From NCBI GenBank assembly GCA_016708875.1, contig JADJFA010000006.1, positions 124,001 to 188,000 of the forward strand: a stretch of DNA of 64,000 nt, written 5' to 3'. This stretch comes from Lewinellaceae bacterium. Its GTDB lineage: Bacteria; Bacteroidota; Bacteroidia; Chitinophagales; Saprospiraceae. Positions 17,515 to 26,893 of the stretch are shown here, in pieces. The stretch's first letter is position 1, and every line of letters begins with the position of its first letter. The notes beneath the pieces are model-generated. The model saw only the letters and a list, made by a program, of their open reading frames with translations, made no database searches and was not told the DNA's origin. The translations under genes were made by a program, and so were the position numbers.

Positions 17515-18845
17515 ATGGCTCGCGTAGAACTTGTAATGCCCAAAATGGGCGAAAGCATCATGGAGGCCACCATTCTTAAATGGCGCAAAAAAATCGGTGA
17601 CATGGTTGAATTGGACGAAGCCGTCCTCGACATCGCTACCGACAAGGTGGATTCTGAAGTGCCCTCCCCCGTGGCAGGTGTACTCGTGGAAATTCTTTTT
17701 CAAGAAAACGACGTGGTGGCGATCAATAAAGCGATTGCGATTCTTGAGACGGAGGCAGGAGCTGTTGGCAGCAGCAGTGGCAGCAGCAGTTCGCAGACGG
17801 CGCTAGCAGATAGCAGTAGCAGTCTGAAAGCAGCCGAAGTGCCTTACGTTCCAGCGACCTCGAGTCCAGCATCCAGTGTCCAAAGTCTAAAATCTGGAGA
17901 AGGCCGTTTTACTCTCCGCTGGTGCGCACAATTGCCAAGGAAGAAGGCATCTCCCAATCCGAATTGGACGCCCTTTCTGGCTCCGGGCAGGAAGGCCGTG
18001 TGACGAAAAAAGATATTTTGGCCTATGTTGCCAACCGGGGCAGTGGCAGTTCTCAAGTGGCTGTTGGCAGTAGCAGTACACAACCAATCACCAGTCCCCA
18101 ATCACCAGTCACCACTCCACCAATATCCATCTCCGGCAACGTCGAAATCATTGAAATGGACAGGATGCGCCGCCTCATTGCCGATCACATGGTGATGAGC
18201 AAGCACACCAGTCCGCACGTCACCTCATTTGTGGAAGCAGATGTGACCAATATGGTCAACTGGCGCAACCGCGTGAAAGACCCTTTCAAAAAGCAATATG
18301 GCGAGAATATCACGTTCACTCCCATCTTCGTGGAGGCGGTAGCACGTGCCATCCGGGATTTTCCGATGATAAATATCTCGGTAGATGGCACGCGCATTAT
18401 TCTCAAAAAAGACGTCAATATCGGCATGGCAGCAGCCCTACCGAGCGGCAACTTAATCGTTCCGGTCATCAAAAATGCCGACATGCTGAATCTCGTTGGT
18501 CTCACCAAACAGGTTAATGACCTGGCCAATCGTGCCCGAAACAACCAGTTAAAGCCTGATGAAATCCAGGGCGGCACGTTTACCCTCACCAACGTAGGCA
18601 CGTTCGGAAATGTAATGGGTACTCCCATTATCAATCAGCCGCAGGTAGCAATTATGGCCATGGGCGCCATCCGTAAAAAACCCGCGGTGCTCGAAACTGA
18701 ATACGGTGATGTGATTGCTATACGACAGATGATGTTCCTTTCGCTTTCCTACGACCACAGGGTAGTGGATGGGTCTCTGGGCGGGTCTTTCCTGCGGCGT
18801 GTGGCGGATTATTTGGAGCAGTTTGATGCGAATAGGGCGTTTTAA
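17515..18845 (+). CDS. 2-oxo acid dehydrogenase E2 (dihydrolipoamide acyltransferase), frameshifted
   Basis: Transfers the acyl group from lipoyl-lysine to CoA in a 2-oxo acid dehydrogenase complex. Domains in order: lipoyl domain (residues 1-78, VMPKMGESIMEATI and lipoylation lysine in IATDKVDSEV), linker, peripheral subunit-binding domain (SPLVRTIAKEEGISQSELD to KKDILAYV), second linker, catalytic domain ending in SYDHRVVDGSLGG with the HxxxDG active site. A missing T in the run at 17907-17910 breaks the frame; restoring it joins RF-YSPLVRTIAKEEG. Both linkers are encoded by intergenic-type word repeats. The fused E1 gene at 23873 may be its partner, which would suggest a branched-chain or pyruvate-type complex. 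Confidence 0.88.
17767..17897. repeat. Word repeats encoding the first E2 linker
   Basis: 17767-17834 repeats GGCAGCAGCAGT and AGCAGTAGC, like intergenic tracts at 23781-23813 and 26331-26382. 17864-17897 has TCCAGCATCCAGTGTCC and AAAGTCTAAAATC, like the TGTCCAA family. In frame they encode Ser/Gly-rich linker residues between the lipoyl and subunit-binding domains. Confidence 0.6.
18039..18128. repeat. Word repeats encoding the second E2 linker
   Basis: 18039-18079 repeats GGCAGTGGCAGT and GGCAGTAGCAGT; 18083-18128 repeats CCAATCACCAGTC and CACCACTCCACC. The second family matches intergenic DNA at 16101-16146 (reverse strand) and 41574-41616. The translation is a flexible Ser/Thr/Pro linker. 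Confidence 0.65.
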
Positions 18846-18866
18846 TCTAATATTGACTGATACACT

Positions 18867-20573
18867 ATGTCCCGATCCCGACGTACACAAGCACTTCTCC
18901 AGTTTGGTTTATTCGCAGGCATTCTGGTGTTTGCCAACATTTTGGCCAATACGTTTTACGGCCATTTTGACCTCACGGAGGAAAAACGCTTTACGCTCAC
19001 CAAGCCCACCAAAGCGCTTTTGCGCGATATAAAAGACCGCGTTTATGTGCGTGTGCTGCTCGACGGCGATTTTCCGGCAGGGTTCAAACGCCTCCAGACC
19101 GCAACAAAGGAAATGCTCGACGACTTTCGCTCTGAGAGCGGATTCATTGATTATCAGTTTGAAAACCCATCATTGGGTACTGTGGAGGAGGTGAACGAAC
19201 GCCGCAAATCCTTAGCGGACGATGGCATTATGCCCTTTAACCTTCGTGTGGCCGACCTTGGAGAGAGTTCGCAGCAGTTGATATACCCCGTGGCAGTGTT
19301 CCACTATAATGGTCGCCAAATGGTGGTGAAACTGTTGGAAAACAATTCACCTTCACTTACGCCCGATGAAGTGATCAACAATTCGGTGACTTTGCTGGAA
19401 TACAAATTCGCCAACGTCATCAAAAAACTGCGCTCAGCAAATCGCTCCGCGATTCTTTTTACCCGCGACCACGGCGAACTCAACGAGCTGTAAACGGCCG
19501 ATTTGGAGCGCGGACTTCAGCAGTTTTACGACACTGACCGGATTTCTCTGGATTCAGTGGTGCAACTTAATCCTGCTCAATGCGCTTTACTGGTGGTGGC
19601 CAAACCACGCACGGCATTTTCCGAAAAAGATAAATTCAAGATTGACCAATATGCAATGAATGGAGGCCGCGTTCTCTGGCTACTTGATCAGATGAACGCT
19701 AGCCTTGACAGTTTGAGCTTAGGCGGCAAATTCATCTCCACGCCTTATAATTTGAAACTGGAGGATATGTTCTTCAAGTACGGGGTGCGCATAAACTCCG
19801 ATGTGGTGTTGGATTTACAATGCACAAAAATTCCACTTCAGATAGGGCAAGTTGGTAATCAACCTCAATATGAACTGTTTGACTGGTACTATCATATCGC
19901 AGCGCAACCCGAAAGCAAACACCCTATTGTAAAAAATCTCGACCGGGTAGAACTCTCTTTTGCCTCCAGCATGGATACCCTGCGCACCAAAACGCCCATT
20001 AAAAAAACCATTCTTTTGCGTAGCAGCCAGCGTAGCAGGATGCAGTTCAACCCAGTTGATCTGAATTTTGAAATTTTGAAATACGACCCGGATCCGGCCA
20101 AGTTTGACAAAGGCCCACAGAACCTTGCCGTATTACTGGAAGGCACCTTTCCCTCCGCCTTTGAGAATCGTGTATCGGAGGAATTGTTGAGTGGAATGAA
20201 ACAACTCGGAATGGAATTCAAAGCCTCCAGTGTGCCCAGCCGGATGATCGTGGTCAGCGATGGGGACGTGGCAGCAAATTTTGTGCGCGATGCCTCCAAA
20301 AAACAGACCCTGCCGCTTGGATTCAACCGTTTTGAAAATGCCACTTATGCCAACAAAGATTTCATTATCAATGCGATAGAATATCTTATTGAACCCAATG
20401 GCGTTATAGAAGCCCGCTCCAAAGAGGTAAAACTCCGACTGCTTGACACCGTGCGTGCCAAAGATGAAGAAAACTTCTGGCGGGGTTTAAATCTAGCGCT
20501 GCCGCTCTTGTTTCTGGGCGCTTTTGGCTGGCTTTTCAATTTTTTGAGAAAAAGGCGATATGCGCAGAATTGA
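18867..20573 (+). CDS. gldG: Gliding-associated ABC transporter substrate-binding protein GldG (internal TAA)
   Basis: GldG belongs to the GldA-GldF-GldG ABC system linked to gliding motility in Bacteroidota. It has an N-terminal membrane anchor (LLQFGLFAGILVFANILANTF), the family segment HFDLTEEKRFTLTKPTKALL, a long periplasmic ABC-type domain, and a C-terminal helix (LNLALPLLFLGAFGWLFNFL) followed by RKRRY. An in-frame TAA at 19491-19493 splits it after HGELNEL; the same frame continues TADLERGLQQFYDTDRISLD, so a CAA-to-TAA change is the simplest explanation. Total length without the stop is about 568 residues. gldF, usually just upstream, is absent; E2 lies there instead. Confidence 0.85.
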
Positions 20574-20651
20574 CGTTGGACTGTTGGACGTTGGACATTA
20601 GACGTCCAATAGTCCAACGTCTAATGTCCTAAAGTCCAACGTCCAACGTCC
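20572..20651. repeat. Intergenic hairpin of GTTGGACGTTGGAC / GTCCAACGTC words
   Basis: Arms 20572-20603 and 20619-20651 pair imperfectly. Words are TTGGACGTTGGACATTAGAC and its reverse, with TGTCCTAAAGTCC inserted. The element starts at the gldG stop codon and ends just before the next ATG. A single arm of the same family is at 21783-21810. Confidence 0.8.
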
Positions 20652-20656
20652 AATAA

Positions 20657-20944
20657 ATGATAAAACGCATCGTAAAATTGAGCTTCCGGGAGGACGCTGT
20701 GCAGGAGTTTATTTCGGAAGTTTTTGAAAATAGTAAGACGCAAATTCGGGCAGTAGAGGGTTGTCGGCACATGGAATTGCTGCGGCACAAAACCCGTCCC
20801 AACGTGCTTTTCACGCTCAGTATTTGGGACGACGAGGCTGCTTGAGCTTACCGCGCTTCTGCGCTTTTTGCCGAAACCTGGGCTAAAACCAAAGCCCTTT
20901 TTGCCGAAAAAGCCGAGGCTTGGACGGTAGAGGTAATTGATTAA
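20657..20944 (+). CDS. Antibiotic biosynthesis monooxygenase (ABM) fold protein, internal TGA
   Basis: Short dimeric ferredoxin-like protein (about 95 residues) of the ABM group, which includes haem-degrading and quinol monooxygenases. Visible pattern: MIKRIVKLSFREDAVQEFISEVF, VEGCRHMELLRHKTRPN and FTLSIWDDEAA, then after an in-frame TGA at 20843-20845 the same frame gives AYRASALFAETWAKTKALFA and a normal end. The stop codon is inside the conserved region, so the product would be truncated if the sequence is right. Function cannot be assigned beyond the fold. Confidence 0.65.
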
Positions 20945-20963
20945 TTGACTACATTTTTAAATT

Positions 20964-21701
20964 ATGGAAAAAGACGAAAAAGATACCCACGATCACAAGA
21001 TTGGGCCAGCCCGCAGCCAAAAAGAATGGCCTAAAAAGCGCGGCGAGAACGCCTGGACGATGTTTAAGGTCATGGCCGAATTTGTGGATGGCTTTGAGGT
21101 GCTCAATCGCGTTGGGCCATGTGTTTCCATCTTCGGCTCGGCGCGCACCAAGCCCGGCACGGTATATTACGAATTGGCCGTAAAAATGGCCTCTCGCCTC
21201 GTAGAAGAGGGATATGGCGTTATCACAGGTGGCGGCCCCGGCATCATGGAAGCAGGAAATAAAGGCGCGTGGATGAAAGGGGGTACCTCCATTGGCCTTA
21301 ACATTGATTTGCCTTTCGAGCAGCATCACAATCCCTTTATTGCGCCCGACCACAATCTGAAGCACCGATACTTTTTTGTGCGGAAAGTAATGTTTGTCAA
21401 ATACGCACAGGCTTTTGTGGCCATGCCGGGCGGTTTTGGCACCTTGGATGAATTGTTTGAGGTGCTCACGCTTATCCAAACAAATAGGATACAGCGTTTT
21501 CCGATTGTTTTGATGGGTGTTGAGTTTTGGGAAGGACTGAAAAACTGGATTGTAGAAATCATGCTCCAGCGCCACCATAATATTAATGCCGAAGACCTTG
21601 ATTTATTCCTCCTTACCGACGACCCGGAAGAGGCGATACAGTATATCAACAAGTTTTACGCGGAAGATGCGAGCCAGTTGGAGCCGAATTTCGAACTTTA
21701 G
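20964..21701 (+). CDS. LOG-family (TIGR00730) Rossmann-fold nucleotide hydrolase
   Basis: Protein of 245 residues with the two family signatures GGGPGIMEAGNKGA and PGGFGTLDELFEVLT, which form the active site of the LOG group (phosphoribohydrolases of cytokinin-type or AMP-like nucleotides). The N-terminal extension of about 55 residues (HDHKIGPARSQKEWPKKRG) precedes the Rossmann start VSIFGSARTKPG, a form common in Bacteroidota. In bacteria the real substrate is usually unknown and the name lysine decarboxylase in older annotations is misleading. Confidence 0.88.
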   Translation: MEKDEKDTHDHKIGPARSQKEWPKKRGENAWTMFKVMAEFVDGFEVLNRVGPCVSIFGSARTKPGTVYYELAVKMASRLVEEGYGVITGGGPGIMEAGNKGAWMKGGTSIGLNIDLPFEQHHNPFIAPDHNLKHRYFFVRKVMFVKYAQAFVAMPGGFGTLDELFEVLTLIQTNRIQRFPIVLMGVEFWEGLKNWIVEIMLQRHHNINAEDLDLFLLTDDPEEAIQYINKFYAEDASQLEPNFEL

Positions 21702-21782
21702 GGGATTTGGTTAATTGTTGATTTGATTGAGTTGATGAGGAAAAAGCTTGACACTTTTAAGTGTCACCAAAGGCTGAAATCA

Positions 21783-21810
21783 ACGTCTAATGTCCAAAAG
21801 TCCAACGTCT
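21783..21810. repeat. Single arm of the GTCTAATGTCCAA word family
   Basis: Words ACGTCTAATGTCC, AAAAGTCC and AACGTC match the right arm of the hairpin at 20572-20651. It overlaps the 3' end of the DUF4197 gene by two bases. No clear second arm is present within 100 bases. Confidence 0.55.
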
Positions 21811-22537
21811 ATTTCTTATCCTGCTTTGCAAAAACCTTTTTCAAAAGCTCCGAATTGCGCAGGCCCACATTAGTACGAATACCCTGTTCTTTCTTTTCTA
21901 CAAGGCTAAACATGCCTTTAAGTGCCATTTTCGTCACGTGGTCGTCGAGTTCGGGGTTCGTTTTTGTAACGAGTGGGATTTTGTTGTAAGCCGTCACAGA
22001 GGATTTCCAGTATTCCCGGGCATTGACTTTATCAAGCGAGGTCTGGATAATCGGTTTAAACTCAGCGTAGAGTGGATCAAAAGTGGTTTTTTCCAAATAG
22101 CGTGTTGCCGCGTCGGCGTTGCCCATCAGGATATTGAGTGCGTCCTGGAAAGTGAGTTTTTTGATGGCATTCACAAAAATTGGCTTTGCTTTGGTAGCGG
22201 CGTCTTCTGCGGCACGATTCATGCGTTCGGTCAAATCGGACTCTACGTTGGAAAAGCCTGGAACTGCCTTAAGTTTGGTGACCACTTTCTGGGCTTCTTC
22301 GGGCAGGAGGATTTTATAGGGAGATTTAAAATAGCCGTCTTTTGCAGAAAGGAAATCTACCGCTTCACCGATGCCATTGTTCAGCGCTTCTTTGAGACCA
22401 TTGCCGGCTTCTTCCTGGCTGAGTGGAACATCAAGCCCGACTTTTTCCTTGGCTTTGTCGAGGATTTTGCCAAATTGAGCCTGTGCGAACTGAGAGATTA
22501 AGAGCGCAGTAAATAATAGGAGTGATTTTTTGAACAT
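21809..22537 (-). CDS. DUF4197 domain-containing secreted protein
   Basis: About 242 residues. Signal peptide FKKSLLLFTALLISQFAQAQ, so periplasmic or outer-membrane associated. The DUF4197 pattern is clear: AGNGLKEALNNGIGEAVDFLS, DGYFKSPYKILLPEEA, LTFQDALNILMGNADAATRYLEKTT and the C-terminal ALKGMFSLVEKKEQGIRTN. No reaction is known for the family. ATG 22537 starts the signal peptide; an upstream in-frame start at 22546 is less likely. It is convergent with the LOG-family gene. Confidence 0.85.
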   Translation of the reverse strand: MFKKSLLLFTALLISQFAQAQFGKILDKAKEKVGLDVPLSQEEAGNGLKEALNNGIGEAVDFLSAKDGYFKSPYKILLPEEAQKVVTKLKAVPGFSNVESDLTERMNRAAEDAATKAKPIFVNAIKKLTFQDALNILMGNADAATRYLEKTTFDPLYAEFKPIIQTSLDKVNAREYWKSSVTAYNKIPLVTKTNPELDDHVTKMALKGMFSLVEKKEQGIRTNVGLRNSELLKKVFAKQDKK

Positions 22538-22654
22538 GATAATCAATGTGTTAGAATGAAAGGGAGGAAATGTTGCTACGTGCAGTGCTTTAAACGCAGC
22601 GCGAAGATATTAGGAACAAAATACCAGAGGGTTTAGACTTTTCTTAACGACGCT

Positions 22655-22713
22655 GTACTCCCGGAACACTGTTCCGGGGAATGTAATCCCTCCGGAACAG
22701 CGTTCCGGGGTAC
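22655..22713. repeat. Hairpin of GGAACxCTGTTCCGGGG between divergent genes
   Basis: Two halves, 22655-22679 and 22687-22713, are near-perfect reverse complements; each half is itself a palindrome around GGAACACTGTTCC or GGAACAGCGTTCC. It lies just before the EEP-family hydrolase start, in a divergent promoter region. It could be an operator-like site, but the phrase-like composition matches the other word repeats. Confidence 0.7.
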
Positions 22714-22723
22714 ACCAAGCCCA

Positions 22724-23776
22724 ATGAAGTCAATGCTAAAATACATAGTTCAGGTGATGAGTGCGGTGGTAATCTGCTGTACTATGCTGGCGTATCTCTG
22801 CCCGTATGTGAATCCTGCCAGGTTTTCGTGGTTGTCGTTTTTCGGGACGGCGTTCCCCTGGTTATTGTTGGCAAACCTGACTTTGTTTGGAGTGTGGGCA
22901 TGGCGAGGCAGCCGCTTTGCATTCTACCACCTTGCCATATTGCTGCTGGGCTGGCAACACATCACCGGATTCATTGGTTTTGATTTTGGAAAAGATGCGG
23001 TGCCCGAAAACGCCGTCACGGTGACAACACACAATCTCGGAGGCATCTATCAAGGCCGACAGGTGACGGATGCATGGCGTGAAAAACGTGTTGCTGCGTA
23101 TGCCGGTTTTTTGCAGGAAAATGGGTTCCCCGACATCCTTTGCACCCAGGAAACGAGTGGCAAATTCTACCACCTGCTGGCCGAAAAAATGGGTTACCCG
23201 CACATGTTTAACCTCAAAAAAGGAACGGTCATCCTCAGCCGATTTCCCATCCTGGCGGGCGGCGACGTGCCGTATGAAAACACCACAAACTCCACCCTTT
23301 GGGCAGACATCAAGGTAGCTGAAAAAAAGGTCGTACGGGTCTATAACGTTCACCTTCAATCGAATAGGGTAACAAAAACAACAGCCAAAGTGATCGAAAA
23401 AGGCGATTTGGACGAAGAAGAAACCTGGCAGGACATCGGTTTTGTGCTGGGTCGTGTAGGCTCCGCCACCAGCCTTAGGGCGGAGCAAGCGCAAAAATTG
23501 CGCGAACACATTGCTGCCTGCAAACTTCCCGTCATCATCTGTGGCGATTTCAACGACACCCCCAATTCATACGTTTATTCCCTGCTTTCTGAAGGTTTCC
23601 ACGATACCTTCCGGCAGAAAGCACTGGGGCTTGGCACTACCTTCGGAGGGGCGATGCCGCTGCTCCGCATTGACTATATCCTGACCGAAAAAAGCATTAC
23701 CACTTTCTCTTGTCGCAGCGTCCGGGAGGATGATTTTTCTGATCATTATCCGGTTTTTGTGGCTTTGGGAATATAG
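22724..23776 (+). CDS. Membrane-anchored endonuclease/exonuclease/phosphatase (EEP) family hydrolase
   Basis: Protein of 350 residues with three N-terminal hydrophobic helices (to about residue 90) and a C-terminal EEP domain facing the periplasm by prediction. Metal and catalytic motifs are present: TTHNLGG near residue 104, CTQETSG with the metal-binding glutamate, YNVHLQSNRV, ICGDFNDTPNS, LLRIDYILT and the final SDHYPVFV with the catalytic histidine. The family includes DNases, sphingomyelinases and phosphatases, so the substrate is not clear. It follows a palindromic element that covers its likely promoter. Confidence 0.87.
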   Translation: MKSMLKYIVQVMSAVVICCTMLAYLCPYVNPARFSWLSFFGTAFPWLLLANLTLFGVWAWRGSRFAFYHLAILLLGWQHITGFIGFDFGKDAVPENAVTVTTHNLGGIYQGRQVTDAWREKRVAAYAGFLQENGFPDILCTQETSGKFYHLLAEKMGYPHMFNLKKGTVILSRFPILAGGDVPYENTTNSTLWADIKVAEKKVVRVYNVHLQSNRVTKTTAKVIEKGDLDEEETWQDIGFVLGRVGSATSLRAEQAQKLREHIAACKLPVIICGDFNDTPNSYVYSLLSEGFHDTFRQKALGLGTTFGGAMPLLRIDYILTEKSITTFSCRSVREDDFSDHYPVFVALGI

Positions 23777-23780
23777 TTTA

Positions 23781-23813
23781 GTAGGCAGTGGCAGTAGCAG
23801 TAGGGGCAGTGGC
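23781..23813. repeat. GGCAGTAGCAGT word tract
   Basis: Repeats of GGCAGT and AGCAGT after the EEP gene stop codon. Same words as in the first E2 linker (17767-17834), at 46478-46511 and, on the opposite strand, at 26331-26382. Confidence 0.6.
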
Positions 23814-23872
23814 AATCGGTTCATTCTTCAAATTTTCAGACCAAAAGCCCAAAACCAAAAACCATACAGTTC

Positions 23873-25857
23873 ATGTCATCAATAAAATACAACAAAAAAG
23901 GGTTCAGCAAAGAAACCCTCCTCCAGCTCTACGAACAACTCGCCAAGCCCCGCCTAATCGAGGAAAAAATGCTCAACTTGCTTCGTCAGGGCAAAATTTC
24001 CAAATGGTTTTCGGGGCATCGGCCAGGAAGCCATCAGCGTCGGCGCCGCCTGCGCACTGCTGCCCGATGAGGTCATTTTCACCATGCACCGCAACTTCGG
24101 CGTGTTCACCGCCCGGGAAATGCCGCTCGACCGCCTGTTTTGCCAGTGGCAGGGCAAACGCCTTGGTTACACCAAAGCCCGCGACCGTTCTTTTCACTTC
24201 GGGGCTATGGAACACGGCATCGTGGGCATGATCTCGCACCTGGGGCCACAACTTTCGCTGGCCGCCGGAGTCGCTATGGCCCACAAACTCCGGCAAGAGG
24301 GCCGGGTTTCACTCGCCTTCACCGGCGAGGGCGCCACCAGCCAGGGCGAATTCCACGAAGCGCTCAACGTGGCGTCGGTGTGGAAACTGCCTGTCATTTT
24401 TTTGATCGAAAACAACGGCTACGGCCTAAGCACCCGGCCCAACGAGCAATACGCCTGCAAAGACCTGGTGGATCGCGCCCAAGGCTATGGGATGCGCAGC
24501 GCGAAAATTGATGGCAACAACATTTTGGAAGTGTATTCCACCATTCAAAAACATTGCCGAAGAAATGCGGGAAGATCCACAACCCTTTCTTTTAGAGTGC
24601 ATTACGTTCAGAATGCGCGGCCATGAAGAAGCCAGCGGCACGAAGTACGTACCCAAAGAACTCATGGAAGAATGGGCCAAAAAAGACCCCATTGAAAACT
24701 TTGAAAAATGGCTGTTGAAGGAAGGCATTCTTACCGAAGACTTCGTCAAAGCGCTCAAAGACCGCTACAAAAAGGACATACAAAAGGCGGTGGATGTGAT
24801 GTTCAGCGAACCGGAGCCGGTGCCCGATACCGAGGAGGAACTGCAGGATGTATACGCCCCGCCGCGCCCGGAGACGGAGGTCCTGCCCAGCGCCAAACGC
24901 AGAACTGCGCTTCATTGACGCACTTTCCGATGGCCTGCGCGAAGCCATGCGCCGCCACCCCGAACTGGTGCTGATGGGACAGGATATTGCCGACTACGGC
25001 GGCGTATTCAAGATCACCCAGGCTTTACCGAGGAGTTTGGCAAAGAGCGAGTGCGCAATACTCCGCTTTGCGAATCGGCCATCGTGGGCATTGGCCTCGG
25101 ACTGAGTTTGAAAGGCATCAAAAGCATGGTGGAAATGCAGTTTGCCGATTTTGTGACCTGTGGTTTCAATCAGATTGTCAACAACCTGGCAAAACTCCAC
25201 TGGCGCTGGGGACAAACCGCCGACATGGTAATCCGAATGCCGACTGGCGGAGGAAGTGGCGCCGGGCCATTTCACTCACAATCGAACGAAGCCTGGTTCA
25301 CCCATGTTCCGGGCCTGAAAGTGGTGTACCCCAGCACTCCCGCCGATGCCAAAGGCCTGCTGCTGGCCGCCTTTGAAGACCCAAATCCGGTCATGTTTTT
25401 GAACACAAAGCGCTTTACCGCTCGGAAAGCGGACCTGGTGCCCGAGGGTTTTTTACACCACAGAAATCGGGAAAGCCCGACAGGTTCGGGAAGGGAAAGC
25501 CGTGAGTATCCTGACCTACGGCCTCGGCGTTCGCTGGGCCGAGCATACTGCCGATGAGATGGGCCTGGATGCCGACATCGTGGACCTGCGTTCGCTCGTT
25601 CCGCTGGATTATGAGGCGATTACCGCCTCCGTAAAGCGCACCAACCGGGTGCTGATTCTACACGAAGACACGCTTTTGGCGGCATCGGCGGGGAAATTGC
25701 AGCCTGGATTTCGGAAAATTTGTTCGAGCACCTCGATGCCCCGGTGATGCGGGCAGCAAGTCTCGATACCCCAGTGCCTTTTGCCATTCCGCTGGAAAAG
25801 AATTTTTTCCCGGTAGGAAGATTGAGGGGGCAATTGGAGAAATTGTTGAAATATTAA
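23873..25857 (+). pseudogene. Fused E1 alpha-beta 2-oxo acid dehydrogenase, broken by six frameshifts
   Basis: TPP-dependent E1 with alpha and beta parts in one chain (about 660 residues when mended). Alpha part: RLIEEKMLNLLRQGKISKW, MHRNFGVFTAREMPLDRLF, and the TPP segment FTGEGATSQGEFHEALN to ENNGYGLST. Beta part: FIDALSDGLREAMRRHPELV, MGQDIADYGGVFKIT, VEMQFADFVTCGFNQIVNN, GGGSGAGPFHSQS and a C-terminal LTYGLGVRWAEHTADEM. Likely frame breaks: extra G at 24013-24016, extra A at 24547-24551, a lost base near 24900, a lost G near 25021, an extra T at 25449-25454, a lost T at 25674-25677. Most are homopolymer changes and every domain is otherwise intact, so error is at least as likely as decay. 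Probable partner: the E2 gene at 17515. Confidence 0.85.
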
Positions 25858-26330
25858 TCGACAGGATTCATTCGAACGGGGTGTACAGGGAGGGGTGTCA
25901 AAAGGGCCACGTGAGTCGCACCCCGCTAACAGGAAACGCGAGGCAGAATTTGGTTTTTCGACCCGCCAAAAATTGATCAGCATCTTGCTGTGAAGGACAA
26001 GGATTTACTATGCCGGCTGGATTGTCTTATGATGTTTTAGTGCGCTTTTTCCACAAACGGAGCGAGGACATGGTTAAAGATGCAAGGATTTAGGCCTTTT
26101 ACCGAATTCGCGTGACTCCTCGTTTCCATCGGCAACCCGTAATCTCAGCAACATTAAACCCTGGCTGCGCAAAGGTTTAGGGAATAAATCCTTTTAGCGG
26201 TGGCATTTACTGGCTGGGAATCAGAAAAAGCCGCATAAAAAAGCCGTTTCAAGGTCTATGACTGGCCCTTTGCGGGTTTTCAATCACGGCCAAAATTGGT
26301 GATGCTGTGGAACGGCGGGCAGCGATCGTG
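25858..26330. other. Gene-free stretch, nothing recognised
   Basis: No reading frame here looks coding: the longest fragments lack family features and stops occur in all frames. I looked for transposase or toxin remnants, terminal repeats and RNA genes and see none. It follows the broken E1 gene, so it could hold further decayed sequence. Confidence 0.5.
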
Positions 26331-26382
26331 CCCTGCCGCTACTGCCACCTGCTACTGCCACCTGCTACTGCATCTGCATCTC
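26331..26382. repeat. CTACTGCCACCTG tract overlapping the end of a lipoprotein gene
   Basis: Three tandem copies of CTACTGCCAC or CTACTGCATC, the reverse of the GGCAGTAGC family. The tract covers the stop codon of the adjacent minus-strand gene, giving it the odd C-terminal residues EMQMQ. Confidence 0.7.
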
Positions 26383-26805
26383 CGTCTCGCTATAAAAAAT
26401 AAGTCTCCATTGTCCGTCTTCTTCTTTGAAGAACTGCCGTTCGTAGCCAAATCCTACCATCGGATACGACATGCGTTCGATGACCAGCACATCGCCCACG
26501 GTTTCAAAACCGCGTTTGAGCGTGACCATAGTTGTATCCGGTAAATGCATCAGACGCCAGGTTTCGGGCGTCCATTCAGTAAGTTGACGCTTGGCCGTGG
26601 TGTCCTGCGACACGCCTTTTTCGCCTTTGAGCGGCCATTCTATGTGTGCCATTTGGTAGACACTATCCGTGTGGAATTTCTGGTAAAATTCAAGAAAGTC
26701 TTTGGGCAAATCACCTTCCGCTTTTGCCTGCTGTAGCGCTTGCGGTTTGTTTTTGCAATTTGAAAAAAGAAATACTAAGGAGAGAAATAAAAGGAGTGTG
26801 CGCAT
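26365..26805 (-). CDS. Lipoprotein, DUF4348-like
   Basis: Protein of 146 residues with a lipoprotein signal (LLLFLSLVFLFSNCKNK, lipobox Cys at 17). The mature part KDFLEFYQKFHTDSVYQMAH, WPLKGEKG, WTPETWRLM, TVKRGF-like TMVTLKRGFETVGDV and a closing VGFGYERQFFKEEDGQWRLI fits the DUF4348 group of small Bacteroidota lipoproteins; that assignment is from memory of the pattern and is moderate. The last five residues derive from a word repeat running into the gene end. Confidence 0.65.
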   Translation of the reverse strand: MRTLLLFLSLVFLFSNCKNKPQALQQAKAEGDLPKDFLEFYQKFHTDSVYQMAHIEWPLKGEKGVSQDTTAKRQLTEWTPETWRLMHLPDTTMVTLKRGFETVGDVLVIERMSYPMVGFGYERQFFKEEDGQWRLIFYSETEMQMQ

Positions 26806-26893
26806 GAAAAACGTTTAAAATTAAGCAGCAAAGTTAGCCAAGCCCACAAACGTTTTGCCTAAGGATATATTTGCACCCACATTTCCATTTCCC

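Noticed and set aside
25858..26330. Degraded transposase next to the broken E1 gene
   Set aside because: No DDE motif, terminal inverted repeat or target duplication could be seen, so I record only an empty gap.
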